Shown in pieces: positions 32,902 through 42,110 of a stretch of DNA of 64,000 bases. A program made the position numbers and the translations under genes. Positions within the stretch are counted from its first letter, which is position 1, and every line of letters begins with the position of its first letter. The notes below the pieces were generated by a model. That model saw only the letters and a program-made list of their open reading frames with translations. It was not told the DNA's origin and did no database searches. This stretch comes from Niveispirillum sp. (GTDB taxonomy: Bacteria > Pseudomonadota > Alphaproteobacteria > Azospirillales > Azospirillaceae): NCBI RefSeq assembly GCF_017996735.1, contig NZ_JAGOGJ010000020.1:1-64000 (forward strand). Reading direction: 5' to 3'.

Positions 32902-35670
32902 ATGGAGCATTTCTTTACGGATCTTCCGCGGCGCGGCCTGCTGCTGACCGGGGCGTCGGTTCTGGTGCTGGCGGCCTTGGCACCTGTTGCCGGCGCGCAG
33001 GCGGCGGGTGATGAACCCTATGTGTTGGAAGAGATCATTGTCACCGGCGTGCGCGCCAGCCTGAAAAGCGCCATCGACATGAAGCGCGCGTCGGACGCCA
33101 TCGTCGACGGCATCTCGTCGGAAGATGTGGGCAAGTTCCCGGACGCCAATATCGCCGAGGCCCTGCAGCGCATCCCCGGCGTTTCCATCGACCGGTCAGG
33201 CGGCGAGGGGCGTTATATCAGCATCGACGGGCTGGGCCCTGACTTCGCCAATGTCCTGTTCAACGGCCGCCCCATCGCCAGCGAGAATCCGGGCCGCTCC
33301 TTCAGCTTCGACACGGTGGCATCCGACCTGATCGGCAATGTGCTGGTCTATAAGAGCCAGCCCGCCAATGTGCCGGAGGGTGGTGTGGGTGGCACGGTCG
33401 ATATCGTCACCGCCAAGCCCTTCGATTTCAAGGGCTTCACCTTTGCCGGCAATGTCTCCGCCAATTACGAGGAGAACAGCCGGGATGTGACGCCGCAAAT
33501 CTCCTTCGTCACGTCCAACCGGTTTTACGATGGCCGTCTGGGCATCCTGGCTTCCTTCGTGCATCAGGAGCGCAAGCAGCGTACCTATGATGTCCAGAAC
33601 AGCGGCATGATCCACAATCTGTTCTTCGATGCCGACGCCTATGCCTATGTCTCCGACGACCGGGACGAGGCCTGGCGTATGCAGGACCTGACCCGCAGCG
33701 TGGTGGAGGAGAAGCGCAGCCGTACCGGCGGCACCCTGGCGGTGCAGTTCGAGGCGACGGAAGACCTGACGCTGGGCTTCGACTATCTTTATTCGAAGTT
33801 CAACGTGACGACGGAGATCAACAGCGCCAGCAACTGGTTCTGGGCCGTGCAGGACACCAACCGCAACGTCATCGACACCAACGGTTCCTACACCACCTTC
33901 GACCATGGCATCGGCTATGACCTGTCGGGCTATGCTTTCAACCTGACGAAGAAGAAGCGACCGACCACGACACAACTGGGCGGGTTCAATGCGGCGTGGG
34001 AGCCGTCCGACAGCTTCAAGGCGGTGTTCGACGCCTCCTACTCCACAGCGCGTAACGATAATCGCGGCCTGGACGAAAGCCAGACGCTGGAAATCCTGAA
34101 CCAGCCCGGTTTCCTGGTCCATATGGATGGCGGTGTGCCGTGGTTCGACCAGAACGGCAATCTGGTGGCTGAGGCGAACGAACGGCTGCTGCGCGCCCGC
34201 ATCAACAAGAACAGCGGCGCCTATATCGATGCCAGCACGGGACAGGCCAAGCTGGATACGAGCTGGCAGGCGCTGGACAATGTGAAGCTTGATATCGGTG
34301 CCGCCTATGTCGAGGCGCGCAAGACCAACGAGAACTGGGAAACCCCGCTGCCGATCCAGCGCCTGTATCAGGCCAATGCCATGGGGCAGGTGATCGACTA
34401 TGCCAAGATCGTCAAGGGCATCTATCGGGGTGGCGACAAGTTCGGCAACGACAAGCTGAACGCCGACATGTTCATGATCGATGGCGATGCCTTGCGGGCC
34501 TGGATGGCGGACCCGGTCAACCTGGCCAATCGCACGCGCAACGCCTCTGCCGGCGGGCTGGCCGATTTCATCGCCAATGGCCGAAGCTGGAAAGCCGTGG
34601 AGACGGGCGACAGTTTCGAGATCAAGGAGAAGGTGACATCCGGTTATGCCAGCGTGAAGCTGGATGACGAGATTGCCGACATGCCCGTCAATGTCACGGC
34701 GGGCCTGCGTATGTCCCACACGGAATTGACCTCCACGGGCCGCATGCGCGTTCTGACCGGTCTGGCCGTGCAGGCCGGCGACAATCCGGGCGTGCTGTAC
34801 AAGACCTTCGCCAGCAACGACCTGACTCAGGTCAGTGCCAAGAACAGCTACACCAACTGGCTGCCATCCTTGAACGTCAAGCTGGATGTCCATCCGGACG
34901 TGGTGCTGCGCGGGGCCGTGTCGCGGACCATGACCCGGCCGACGCTGGAGGATCTGGCACCCCAGATCTCCTATGGCAGCACGTTTGTCGTGGCCCGCTA
35001 TGCCACGGGCAGCAACCCGAACCTGAAGCCCTTCCTGTCGACCAATTTCGATGCCTCGGCCGAGTGGTATTTCGCCGATACCGGGGCCCTGGCGCTGGGC
35101 TATTTCCGCAAGAAGGTGGATAATTTCATCGTCCAGGGCACGGCGGAGGAGGTGATAGCCTCCGTCGCGAACCCGGCTTACCAGACCTTCATCGTCACAA
35201 GACCGGTGAATGCGGAAAAGGCCACGATCGAGGGGGTCAACGCCTCCTTCACCTATGCCTTCGACATGGGCTTTGGTGTGCAGGCCAACTATACCCACGT
35301 CACCAGCAACGCCACCCTGGACAAGTCACAGCCCAATGTCAGCTTTGCGCTGCCGGGGCTCAGCGATACCGCTAATCTGGTGGGCTTCTATGAACAGGGG
35401 CCGTTCTCGGCCCGGCTTGCCTATAACTGGCGGTCGGACTTCCTGGGATCGCTGCTTTATAACGGTTCCGGCGAGCCGCAATATTTCGCGCCCTATCACC
35501 AGATCGATGCGCGCCTGGGCTATCAGTTGACACAGAGCATGGCCGTGACCGCGACGGGTGTGAACCTGACCAAGGAAAAGGTGAAGGCCAATGGCCGTTA
35601 TGAAAACCAGTTCCTGAGCTATACCGATTATGGCCGCCGGTTCACCCTGATGCTGTCGGTGAAGCTGTGA
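32902..35670 (+). CDS. TonB-dependent receptor, large carbohydrate-type
   Basis: 922 residues from ATG 32902 (MEHFFTDLPRRG) after GGGGTAGAG; the frame is open from 32827. After the signal region ending VAGAQA come EEIIVTGVRASLKSAIDMKRASDAIVDGISSEDVGKFPDAN and SRSF-like plug motifs, the hallmark of the large Caulobacter/Alteromonas/Xanthomonas receptors that import glycans such as chito- or malto-oligosaccharides. The C terminus ends RRFTLMLSVKL. GH20, dgoK and dgoA follow in the same direction, so it likely imports the hexosamine-containing oligosaccharide. Confidence 0.93.
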   Translation: MEHFFTDLPRRGLLLTGASVLVLAALAPVAGAQAAGDEPYVLEEIIVTGVRASLKSAIDMKRASDAIVDGISSEDVGKFPDANIAEALQRIPGVSIDRSGGEGRYISIDGLGPDFANVLFNGRPIASENPGRSFSFDTVASDLIGNVLVYKSQPANVPEGGVGGTVDIVTAKPFDFKGFTFAGNVSANYEENSRDVTPQISFVTSNRFYDGRLGILASFVHQERKQRTYDVQNSGMIHNLFFDADAYAYVSDDRDEAWRMQDLTRSVVEEKRSRTGGTLAVQFEATEDLTLGFDYLYSKFNVTTEINSASNWFWAVQDTNRNVIDTNGSYTTFDHGIGYDLSGYAFNLTKKKRPTTTQLGGFNAAWEPSDSFKAVFDASYSTARNDNRGLDESQTLEILNQPGFLVHMDGGVPWFDQNGNLVAEANERLLRARINKNSGAYIDASTGQAKLDTSWQALDNVKLDIGAAYVEARKTNENWETPLPIQRLYQANAMGQVIDYAKIVKGIYRGGDKFGNDKLNADMFMIDGDALRAWMADPVNLANRTRNASAGGLADFIANGRSWKAVETGDSFEIKEKVTSGYASVKLDDEIADMPVNVTAGLRMSHTELTSTGRMRVLTGLAVQAGDNPGVLYKTFASNDLTQVSAKNSYTNWLPSLNVKLDVHPDVVLRGAVSRTMTRPTLEDLAPQISYGSTFVVARYATGSNPNLKPFLSTNFDASAEWYFADTGALALGYFRKKVDNFIVQGTAEEVIASVANPAYQTFIVTRPVNAEKATIEGVNASFTYAFDMGFGVQANYTHVTSNATLDKSQPNVSFALPGLSDTANLVGFYEQGPFSARLAYNWRSDFLGSLLYNGSGEPQYFAPYHQIDARLGYQLTQSMAVTATGVNLTKEKVKANGRYENQFLSYTDYGRRFTLMLSVKL

Positions 35671-37235
35671 GGGCGGCGTCGATCCTGCTCGCGGCGGCTC
35701 TGCTGGCGGGCGTTCCGGCCTGGGGGAAACAGCCCCCGGTCCCGCCCGTGGCCGCCACCAGCGCCGTGCTGTCAGCCGACCATCTTCTGCCGCTGATGCA
35801 GGAATGGCGGGGCGGCACCGGCACCCTGTCGCTGGCCGCGACATCCACCCTGGCACTCGACCCCGCCGCCCCCGCCGACTGGACGGGGGAGGCGGACCTG
35901 CTGGCCAAGGATCTGGCCAAGGTGACGGGCCGGACATGGCAGGTGGTGCGCCGCGCCGCGCGGGAAGGCGAGGTGGCTTTGCGCCCCACATCCGCCCCCC
36001 TGGCGGCGGAAGGCTATCGCCTGTCGGTCGATATGAAGGTCACCGTGGAGGCGTCGGCCGCGGCGGGGCTCTATTATGGCGGGCGCACCCTGCTGCAATG
36101 GCTGCTGACGGCACCCGATCCGGCCAAGGCGCTGCTGCCGCGCGGGGTGGGCAACGACCATCCCCGTTATGGCAGGCGCGTTGTCATGCTGGATCTGGGA
36201 CGGCGCTATTTCCAGATGGACAGCATCAAGGCCCTGATCGCGCGCATGGGCTTTTACAAGCTGAACACCCTGCATCTGCATTTCACCGACTGGCCGGCCT
36301 TCCGGCTGGACAGCCCGCGCTATCCCGGCCTGGCGCCGGCCGGCGCCTCCTACAGCCGGGAGGATGTGAAGCAGATCGAGGCGTGGGCGGCCCAACACCA
36401 CATCACCATCGTGCCGGAGATCGACATCCCGGCCCATGCCGTGGCCCTGACCGATTACAAGCCGGAACTGGGCTTCAAATGTCCGTCCATGCGTTCATCC
36501 CACTGGCTGCGGGAGGCGGCGCCCACCATCGGGGACAAGGCCTGGACCGTCGATATCACCCGGCCGGAGAATGCGGAATGGCTGAAGGGACTGCTGGGTG
36601 AATTCATTCCCTGGTTCTCCGGTCCCTATTTCCATGTCGGTGGCGACGAGTATCAGTATGACGCGGACAAGGAACGCTGCCCGGAACTGATGGAAGCGAC
36701 GAAACGCATGGGCCTGAAATATCCGGGCGATGTCTTCATCGACTGGATCAACCAGTCCAATCAGGTGGTGAAGGCCCATGGCAAGCGCACCATGATCTGG
36801 AGCTGGTGGGGCTTCAAGGATGACAAGACCTCCACCCTGCCGGACCGCGACATCATCGTGGAGGTCTGGAACCAGGAGATGGAGGCCCAGATCAAGAAGG
36901 ACGGTTTCGACATCATCCTGACGCCGGAGGACACGATGTACGTGACCCCGTGGGAAGACATCAACCGCAACAGCAATTACGGCCTGTTCGACCTGGAAAA
37001 GGTCTATGAACGCTATCCCCACGACACCTCGCCCCAGGTGCTGGGCTATGCGCTGGCCATCTGGGCGGACCGGGCGGAACGGCATACGGATCATTATTTC
37101 CTGAGCCGGGCGGAGGAACCGATGCTGGTCATGGCCGAACGGCTGTGGACGGGACCGGCCCGGGGTAGCGTCTGGGACCTGATGCGCCGCGCCGATCGCA
37201 TCGATACGGCCCGGCGCGGGCTGGCGGAACGGTAA
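35667..37235 (+). CDS. Beta-N-acetylhexosaminidase, GH20
   Basis: 522 residues; the GTG start overlaps the receptor stop (GTGA), so it is translationally coupled. Signal-like N terminus (ILLAAALLAGVPAWG) implies periplasmic or surface location. A GH20b-type domain (about 55-150) leads into the TIM barrel with LDLGRRYFQMDSIKALIARMG, NTLHLHFTDW and the catalytic pair D327-E328 in YFHVGGDEYQ. WNQEM and TIWSWWG-like segments provide aromatic subsite residues. It removes terminal GlcNAc or GalNAc; the sequence alone does not say which. Confidence 0.93.
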   Translation: MRAASILLAAALLAGVPAWGKQPPVPPVAATSAVLSADHLLPLMQEWRGGTGTLSLAATSTLALDPAAPADWTGEADLLAKDLAKVTGRTWQVVRRAAREGEVALRPTSAPLAAEGYRLSVDMKVTVEASAAAGLYYGGRTLLQWLLTAPDPAKALLPRGVGNDHPRYGRRVVMLDLGRRYFQMDSIKALIARMGFYKLNTLHLHFTDWPAFRLDSPRYPGLAPAGASYSREDVKQIEAWAAQHHITIVPEIDIPAHAVALTDYKPELGFKCPSMRSSHWLREAAPTIGDKAWTVDITRPENAEWLKGLLGEFIPWFSGPYFHVGGDEYQYDADKERCPELMEATKRMGLKYPGDVFIDWINQSNQVVKAHGKRTMIWSWWGFKDDKTSTLPDRDIIVEVWNQEMEAQIKKDGFDIILTPEDTMYVTPWEDINRNSNYGLFDLEKVYERYPHDTSPQVLGYALAIWADRAERHTDHYFLSRAEEPMLVMAERLWTGPARGSVWDLMRRADRIDTARRGLAER

Positions 37236-37256
37236 CTCCTTCAAGGCACTGACATC

Positions 37257-38132
37257 ATGAGCAAACCCGCCTTCCTCGGCATCGACTGGGGAACGACGAA
37301 CCGGCGCGTCCATGTCATGGGCACGGACGGTTCCCTGCTGGCCACGCAGGTCGATGACAGGGGCGTTCTGTCCCTGACACGTGAGCAGTTTCCGGTGGAG
37401 ATCGCGGCCTTGCGTGACCGGTTCGGCGACCTGGCCATCATCGCCGCCGGCATGGTCGGATCGGCGCGGGGGTGGGTGGAGGTGCCCTATCTTGCCTGTC
37501 CGGTCACCTTGTCCGACCTTGCATCGCGTCTGCACTGGGTCGAACCGGGACGCACGGCCATCGTGCCGGGCGTCGCGATTGCCGATCCGGCCCGCCCGGA
37601 GGTGATGCGCGGGGAGGAGGTGCAGATTCTGGGTGCCCTCCAGGCCGGGTTGGTGCCGCCCGATGCCCTGCTGTGCCAGCCGGGAACCCATTGCAAATGG
37701 GCGACCTTGTCGCGTGGGGCGCTGACCGGCTTTTGCACCGCGATGACGGGGGAACTGTTTGCGCTGCTGCGCCGCCACAGTCTGCTGTCCGGCCTGCTGG
37801 ACGGGCCGGTGGAGCCGGGGGCGGATTTTGATGCCGGGTTGGCGTTGGCAGTGAAGGGCGCGCCGCTGGGCCGGCTGTTCGGGGAGCGGGCGGCCACCTT
37901 GCTGGGCCTGAGGCAACCGGCGCAGGTTGCCGCACGGGTCAGCGGGCTGCTGATCGGCGGGGACGTGGCCGAACAGGCGCTGGCGCCCCGTCAGCCGGTA
38001 CATCTGCTGGCCGATGGGGGGCTGGCCCGACTTTATGCCGCGGCGATCGCGACGGCGGGCGGCGTTGTTCACCCGGTTTCCAGCCAGGCTGCATTCCTGG
38101 CCGGCATCAGTTCTATCTGGAGCATGGTTTGA
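37257..38132 (+). CDS. dgoK: 2-keto-3-deoxygalactonate kinase family (DgoK)
   Basis: 291 residues. FLGIDWGTTNRRVHVM, AAGMVGSARGWVEVPY, MRGEEVQILGAL, LCQPGTHCKWA and a final GGLARLYAAAIA match the DgoK family (COG3734), distinct from the PfkB-type KdgK. It phosphorylates 2-keto-3-deoxygalactonate, possibly also the gluconate epimer, at O6. It begins 21 bp after the hexosaminidase gene and overlaps dgoA by one base. Confidence 0.9.
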   Translation: MSKPAFLGIDWGTTNRRVHVMGTDGSLLATQVDDRGVLSLTREQFPVEIAALRDRFGDLAIIAAGMVGSARGWVEVPYLACPVTLSDLASRLHWVEPGRTAIVPGVAIADPARPEVMRGEEVQILGALQAGLVPPDALLCQPGTHCKWATLSRGALTGFCTAMTGELFALLRRHSLLSGLLDGPVEPGADFDAGLALAVKGAPLGRLFGERAATLLGLRQPAQVAARVSGLLIGGDVAEQALAPRQPVHLLADGGLARLYAAAIATAGGVVHPVSSQAAFLAGISSIWSMV

Positions 38133-38752
38133 TGACTGCAAAAGAAATCCTGGCCCGGGCAATGGCAGAATGCCCGCTGGTCGCCATTCTGCGCGGCATC
38201 ACCCCCGATGAGGTGGAGGCGGTGGGGGATGTCCTGGTCGAAGCGGGTTTCGTGATGATCGAGGTGCCGTTGAACTCCCCGGACCCGCTGCGCAGCATCG
38301 AATTGCTGGCCCGGCGCCTGGGTGACCGGGTGCTGGTGGGGGCCGGTACGGTGCTTGAGGTCGGGCAGGTGGCGGCGGTACGCGATGCCGGCGGGCGGCT
38401 GATTGTCTCGCCCAATGCCGATGCCGCTGTCATCAAGGCCAGCGTCGCGGCCGGCATGGTGTCGCTGCCGGGCTTTCTCACCCCGTCGGAGGCGATGGTC
38501 GCCATCGCCGCCGGGGCCACGGGGCTGAAGCTCTTCCCGGCGGAGGTGGCATCGCCCGGCTTCCTGGCGGCACAGCGGACCGTGCTGCCTGTTGACCTGC
38601 CTGTGCTGGCCGTGGGGGGCATCACACCGGAAACGCTGGGTGATTGGCGCCCGATGGCCGATGGCTTCGGTTTGGGCTCCGCTCTCTACCGGCCCGGGAT
38701 GAAGACAACGGAAGTGGCGGCAATTGCCCGACGGTTCACGGCAGAACTTTGA
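38132..38752 (+). CDS. dgoA: 2-keto-3-deoxy-6-phosphogalactonate aldolase (DgoA type)
   Basis: 206 residues from ATG 38132, which overlaps the dgoK stop (TGATG). Class I aldolase of the KDPG/KDPGal group: PLVAILRGITPDEVEAVGDVL, VPLNSPDPLRSI, VGAGTVL, the Schiff-base Lys in GATGLKLFPAE and FGLGSALYRPG. IEVPLNSP and GLGSALYRPG are closer to E. coli DgoA than to Eda. It yields pyruvate and glyceraldehyde 3-phosphate, the last step of the proposed pathway. Confidence 0.9.
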   Translation: MTAKEILARAMAECPLVAILRGITPDEVEAVGDVLVEAGFVMIEVPLNSPDPLRSIELLARRLGDRVLVGAGTVLEVGQVAAVRDAGGRLIVSPNADAAVIKASVAAGMVSLPGFLTPSEAMVAIAAGATGLKLFPAEVASPGFLAAQRTVLPVDLPVLAVGGITPETLGDWRPMADGFGLGSALYRPGMKTTEVAAIARRFTAEL

Positions 38753-38760
38753 ACAGCGTG

Positions 38761-38776
38761 CGACGGGCGACCGTCG
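38761..38776 (+). terminator. Tetraloop hairpin after dgoA
   Basis: CGACGG-GCGA-CCGTCG is a 6-bp stem with a GNRA loop 8 bp after the dgoA stop. It lacks a T-run. The rest of 38753-39043 holds nothing I recognise. Confidence 0.35.
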
Positions 38777-39043
38777 TAAATGGGCACCTGATTTAAATCG
38801 ACATGGATGGATTTTCCTGCCCACTGCCACCTGCCATTACCAGGCTTTAGGATCAATACCGGCCTCCGGCCGCTGGCCGGCAACCAATATCCTCAGGATG
38901 CCGTGTACGGTGTCATCGGCCTGCGGGCGGTCCCCACCTGATGCGCTGACACCGGCCGGCAATGCTCCACATTGTTCCCCGTAGCAGAATGTCCGGGGGT
39001 GGGCCGTCGGGTCCGCGACATGTACAGCTTTGGACGTCTCGGC

Positions 39044-40114
39044 TCATGGGAACACCATCCCGTCCATCAGCTTGCGTGCCGTGCGCAGCAACGCGGCTGT
39101 GCGTACCGCCCCGCTCTCATCCAGGTCCAGAACGCAGCTCATCTCCCCCGTCGGGTGTTCCACCGACAGGGTTTTGCGGGGCCCCGGCGGCAGTATCGCC
39201 ACCTCGGCGGCGGGTGATCCCGGCACCAGACAGGCCGTGGCCACACTGACCGCGCCCAGGACCCCGATGGTGGCGTGGGCGCGGTGGGGGATGAAGCTGC
39301 GCACGCAGATGGCCCCCCCGTTGCGCGGCGGGGCCACCAGCATGATCTTGGGCACCGACTGGGCCGCCACATCGCCCAGGTTCATCAGGGGGCCGGCCTT
39401 CAGGCGGATCGCCTCGATCCGGGCCTTCAGCGCGGTATCGGCGTCCAGCGTCTCGCGATCCTCATACCCGGTGATGCCGACATCGGCCGCCTTCATCACG
39501 ATGCAGGGCATGCCATTGTCGATCAGGGTGACACTCACCCCGTCGATCACATCACGGGCATTGCCACTGGGCAGCAGGGCACCACAGGAGGACCCGGCCG
39601 TGTCGCGGAATTCCACGGGCACGGGCGCGTGGCTGCCGGGCACGCCATCGATGCGCGCGTCACCCTGATAGTTCACCTTGCCGCCCGGCGTCGCGACGGT
39701 GGCGACCGCCACCTGTCCGGTATTTTCCATGAAGATGCGCACCGGCGTCTCGTCCCCCGATGCGGCAACCAGGCCGCGTTCGACGGCGAACGGCCCGACA
39801 CCGGCCAGGATGTTCCCGCAATTCTGGGCGTCGGTGACGATGGCCTGATCGACGAAGACCTGCAAAAACAGATAATCCACGTCGATATCCGGCCGCTGCG
39901 ACCGGCTGACAACCGCCACCTTGCTGGTCAACGGGTCGGCCCCGCCCATGCCGTCGATCTGCCGCGCATCCGGTGATCCCATGATCGCCAGTAGCAGGGC
40001 GTCGCGCCGCGCCGTATCGGCCGGCAGGTCCTGTTTCAGGAAATAGCCACCCTTGGACGTGCCGCCGCGCATCCACATGCAGCGGATACCGTTATGCCCC
40101 CCTCTTTCAGACAT
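39044..40114 (-). CDS. ligU: 4-oxalomesaconate tautomerase (PrpF family, LigU/GalD)
   Basis: 356 residues of the PrpF isomerase family: [50 protein letters not shown] and [27 protein letters not shown]. In protocatechuate 4,5-cleavage and gallate routes this enzyme interconverts the keto/enol or double-bond isomers of 4-oxalomesaconate before hydration by LigJ. It overlaps the ligK end by 8 bp and is second in the minus-strand pair. Confidence 0.88.
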   Translation of the reverse strand: MSERGGHNGIRCMWMRGGTSKGGYFLKQDLPADTARRDALLLAIMGSPDARQIDGMGGADPLTSKVAVVSRSQRPDIDVDYLFLQVFVDQAIVTDAQNCGNILAGVGPFAVERGLVAASGDETPVRIFMENTGQVAVATVATPGGKVNYQGDARIDGVPGSHAPVPVEFRDTAGSSCGALLPSGNARDVIDGVSVTLIDNGMPCIVMKAADVGITGYEDRETLDADTALKARIEAIRLKAGPLMNLGDVAAQSVPKIMLVAPPRNGGAICVRSFIPHRAHATIGVLGAVSVATACLVPGSPAAEVAILPPGPRKTLSVEHPTGEMSCVLDLDESGAVRTAALLRTARKLMDGMVFP

Positions 40115-40781
40115 ATTTCAGCCCCATCGCCGCCAGCTTGCCCCGCATGTCATAGATATCCAGGCCCAGTTCACCGGCCCCCAGACGGGTACGCTTTGCC
40201 CCTTCTGCCGCCTCGCGCGCTTGGGCCTTGTCCAGGACGGCGGCGGCCTGTGCGCGCGGGACGACACAGACGCCGTCATCATCGGCGACGATGACGTCGC
40301 CGGCCTGGATGGCGGCGCCTGCGCAGACGATGGGCACATTCACCGATCCCAGTGTAGCCTTCACCGTGCCCTGTGCGAACACGGCCTTGGACCAGACGGG
40401 GAATTTCATCTCCGTCAGGTCGCGGACATCGCGCACACCGGCATCAATGACCAGCCCACGGCAACCGCGCGCCATGGCCGATGTGGCCAGCAGGTCACCG
40501 AAATAGCCATCCTCACAGGGGCTGGTCGGCGCCAGGACCAGAATGTCACCCGGTTTGATCTGCTCAATCGCTACATGCACCATCCAGTTGTCGCCCGGCG
40601 GGGCGGAGATGGTGACGGCCGATCCGGCAATGCGTGCGCCGGCATAGATAGGCCGCAGAGGACTGGCCAGCAGACCGGTCCGCCCCTGCGCCTCATGCAC
40701 CGTTGCCACGCCGCAGCGGGCCAACCCGTCAATGACGGACGCCTCGGCGCGCTGGATATTCTGGACGACGATACCGGACAT
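40107..40781 (-). CDS. ligK: 4-carboxy-4-hydroxy-2-oxoadipate aldolase (RraA-like, LigK)
   Basis: 224 residues of the RraA/HMG aldolase family with [68 protein letters not shown] and [14 protein letters not shown], closely fitting CHA aldolases. It cleaves 4-carboxy-4-hydroxy-2-oxoadipate into pyruvate and oxaloacetate (also HMG). First gene leftward from the divergent LysR; an element at 40860-40875 is in the shared promoter. Confidence 0.9.
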   Translation of the reverse strand: MSGIVVQNIQRAEASVIDGLARCGVATVHEAQGRTGLLASPLRPIYAGARIAGSAVTISAPPGDNWMVHVAIEQIKPGDILVLAPTSPCEDGYFGDLLATSAMARGCRGLVIDAGVRDVRDLTEMKFPVWSKAVFAQGTVKATLGSVNVPIVCAGAAIQAGDVIVADDDGVCVVPRAQAAAVLDKAQAREAAEGAKRTRLGAGELGLDIYDMRGKLAAMGLKYV

Positions 40782-40859
40782 GACGCTTCTCCCGCGAAAT
40801 CGATCAGACTGTCTTGACCGCGCGTGCCGTCCGGGGCAATTCAGAAGCAGTCCGGTGCC

Positions 40860-40875
40860 ATAAGTTTTTGCTAAT
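40860..40875. promoter_or_regulatory. Candidate LysR site of the lig cluster, copy 1
   Basis: ATAAGTTTTTGCTAAT matches copy 2 (42040-42055, opposite strand) at 15 of 16 positions. It is in the divergent ligK-lysR promoter, 9 bp before the lysR ATG and 79 bp before ligK. Confidence 0.55.
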
Positions 40876-40884
40876 CGTGGTGTA

Positions 40885-42048
40885 ATGCATATCTGGAATC
40901 TTAATCTTCGCCACCTGCGCGCCGCGCTTGAGGTGATGCGGCGCGGCAGTATCAGTGCCGCCGCCCAGGCCGTGGCCCTGACCCAGCCGGCGGTGACGCA
41001 GGGGCTTGCCCGGCTGGAGCGTGAACTGGGTCGGCCCTTGTTCGAACGGCGGGCCGACGGCATGGAAATGACGGAGGCTGCGCGATTGTTGCAGCCACGG
41101 CTGGAGGCGGCGCTGGCCCATATCGCCTCTCCACGTGTGACCATGGCGCAGGTCCGCGCCCTGATCCTTGTCGGGGGTGCCGGCAGCCTGGCGGAGGCGG
41201 GGCAGGCGGGTGGTCTGTCGCAGCCCACCCTGCACAGGGCGGTGAAGGATCTGTCGCTGGCGCTGCGCCGCGACATGGTCGAGCGGCGGGGGCGCGGCAT
41301 CGCCCTGACGGAGGCCGGGCACCGGACCCTGCGCGCCTTCCGGCTGGCGCGGGCGGAACTGACGGCGGCGCTGACGGAATTGCAGGCCCTGGACGGGGTG
41401 GAGGTGGGGCGGGTGGCCATCGGGGCTATGCCTCTGTCGCGCGCCCGGCTGCTGCCCGGCGCCGTCGCCGCATTTCACCGCGCCCATCCCGACATCACTG
41501 TCACCATTGTCGAGGGGTCGCATGCCGAACTGATCGAGCCGTTGCGCGACGGCGATCTGGACCTGTTGATCGGTGCGCTGCGCCTGGATCATCCACCCGT
41601 CGATGTTGATCAGCGCGCCCTGTTCGGCGACCGGCCCGTGGTCTTCGCACGGCCCGACCATCCCCTCCTGACGCAACCCGATCCATGGGTGTGCCTTGGC
41701 GATTATCCCTGGGTGGTGCCGGCGACCGGCACGCCGTTACGGGCGCAGTGGGAGACGATGTTCCGGGCCGCCGGTCTGCCCGTGCCGGTCGTGCCCATCG
41801 AATGCGGGTCGGCGCTGACGGTACGTGAATTGATCCGGAACAGTGATTTCCTGACCCTGATGTCACCCGACCAGTTCGTGGTGGAGCTGCAGGCGGGTGT
41901 GGTGGCGCAACTGGGCCCGGCGCCCGGCGACCTGCACCGCACCATCGGCATCACGACCCGTACCGGCTGGCGCCCGACGCCGGCCCAGGCCGATTTCATC
42001 AAGGCTTTGGTCGCCGTCGCCAGTAGCATAGGCAAAGTCATTAGCTAA
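40885..42048 (+). CDS. LysR-family regulator with two HTH domains (lig regulator)
   Basis: 387 residues, about 85 more than a usual LysR protein. A canonical HTH lies at residues about 5-64 ([29 protein letters not shown]) and a second, diverged copy at about 86-145 ([30 protein letters not shown], then [13 protein letters not shown]). A substrate-binding domain follows from about 170. Flanking lig operons on both sides make it the likely regulator (LigR/GalR role). Copies of one 16-bp element lie just before its start and across its stop codon, consistent with control of both operons. Confidence 0.88.
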   Translation: MHIWNLNLRHLRAALEVMRRGSISAAAQAVALTQPAVTQGLARLERELGRPLFERRADGMEMTEAARLLQPRLEAALAHIASPRVTMAQVRALILVGGAGSLAEAGQAGGLSQPTLHRAVKDLSLALRRDMVERRGRGIALTEAGHRTLRAFRLARAELTAALTELQALDGVEVGRVAIGAMPLSRARLLPGAVAAFHRAHPDITVTIVEGSHAELIEPLRDGDLDLLIGALRLDHPPVDVDQRALFGDRPVVFARPDHPLLTQPDPWVCLGDYPWVVPATGTPLRAQWETMFRAAGLPVPVVPIECGSALTVRELIRNSDFLTLMSPDQFVVELQAGVVAQLGPAPGDLHRTIGITTRTGWRPTPAQADFIKALVAVASSIGKVIS

Positions 42049-42055
42049 AACTTAT
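42040..42055. promoter_or_regulatory. Candidate LysR site of the lig cluster, copy 2
   Basis: ATTAGCTAAAACTTAT is the reverse complement of ATAAGTTTTAGCTAAT. It spans the lysR stop codon (42046-42048) and lies 56-71 bp before the next start at 42111. Confidence 0.55.
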
Positions 42056-42110
42056 AGCCGCCGGCCTGAACTGATTGGCCTTGCCCTGTGCTTGTCGTCA
42101 GGGTTGGGCC

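Noticed and set aside
33196..35298. 700-codon frame antisense to the receptor at 32902
   Set aside because: Same reason; composition dominated by Gly, His, Arg and Asp with no domain.
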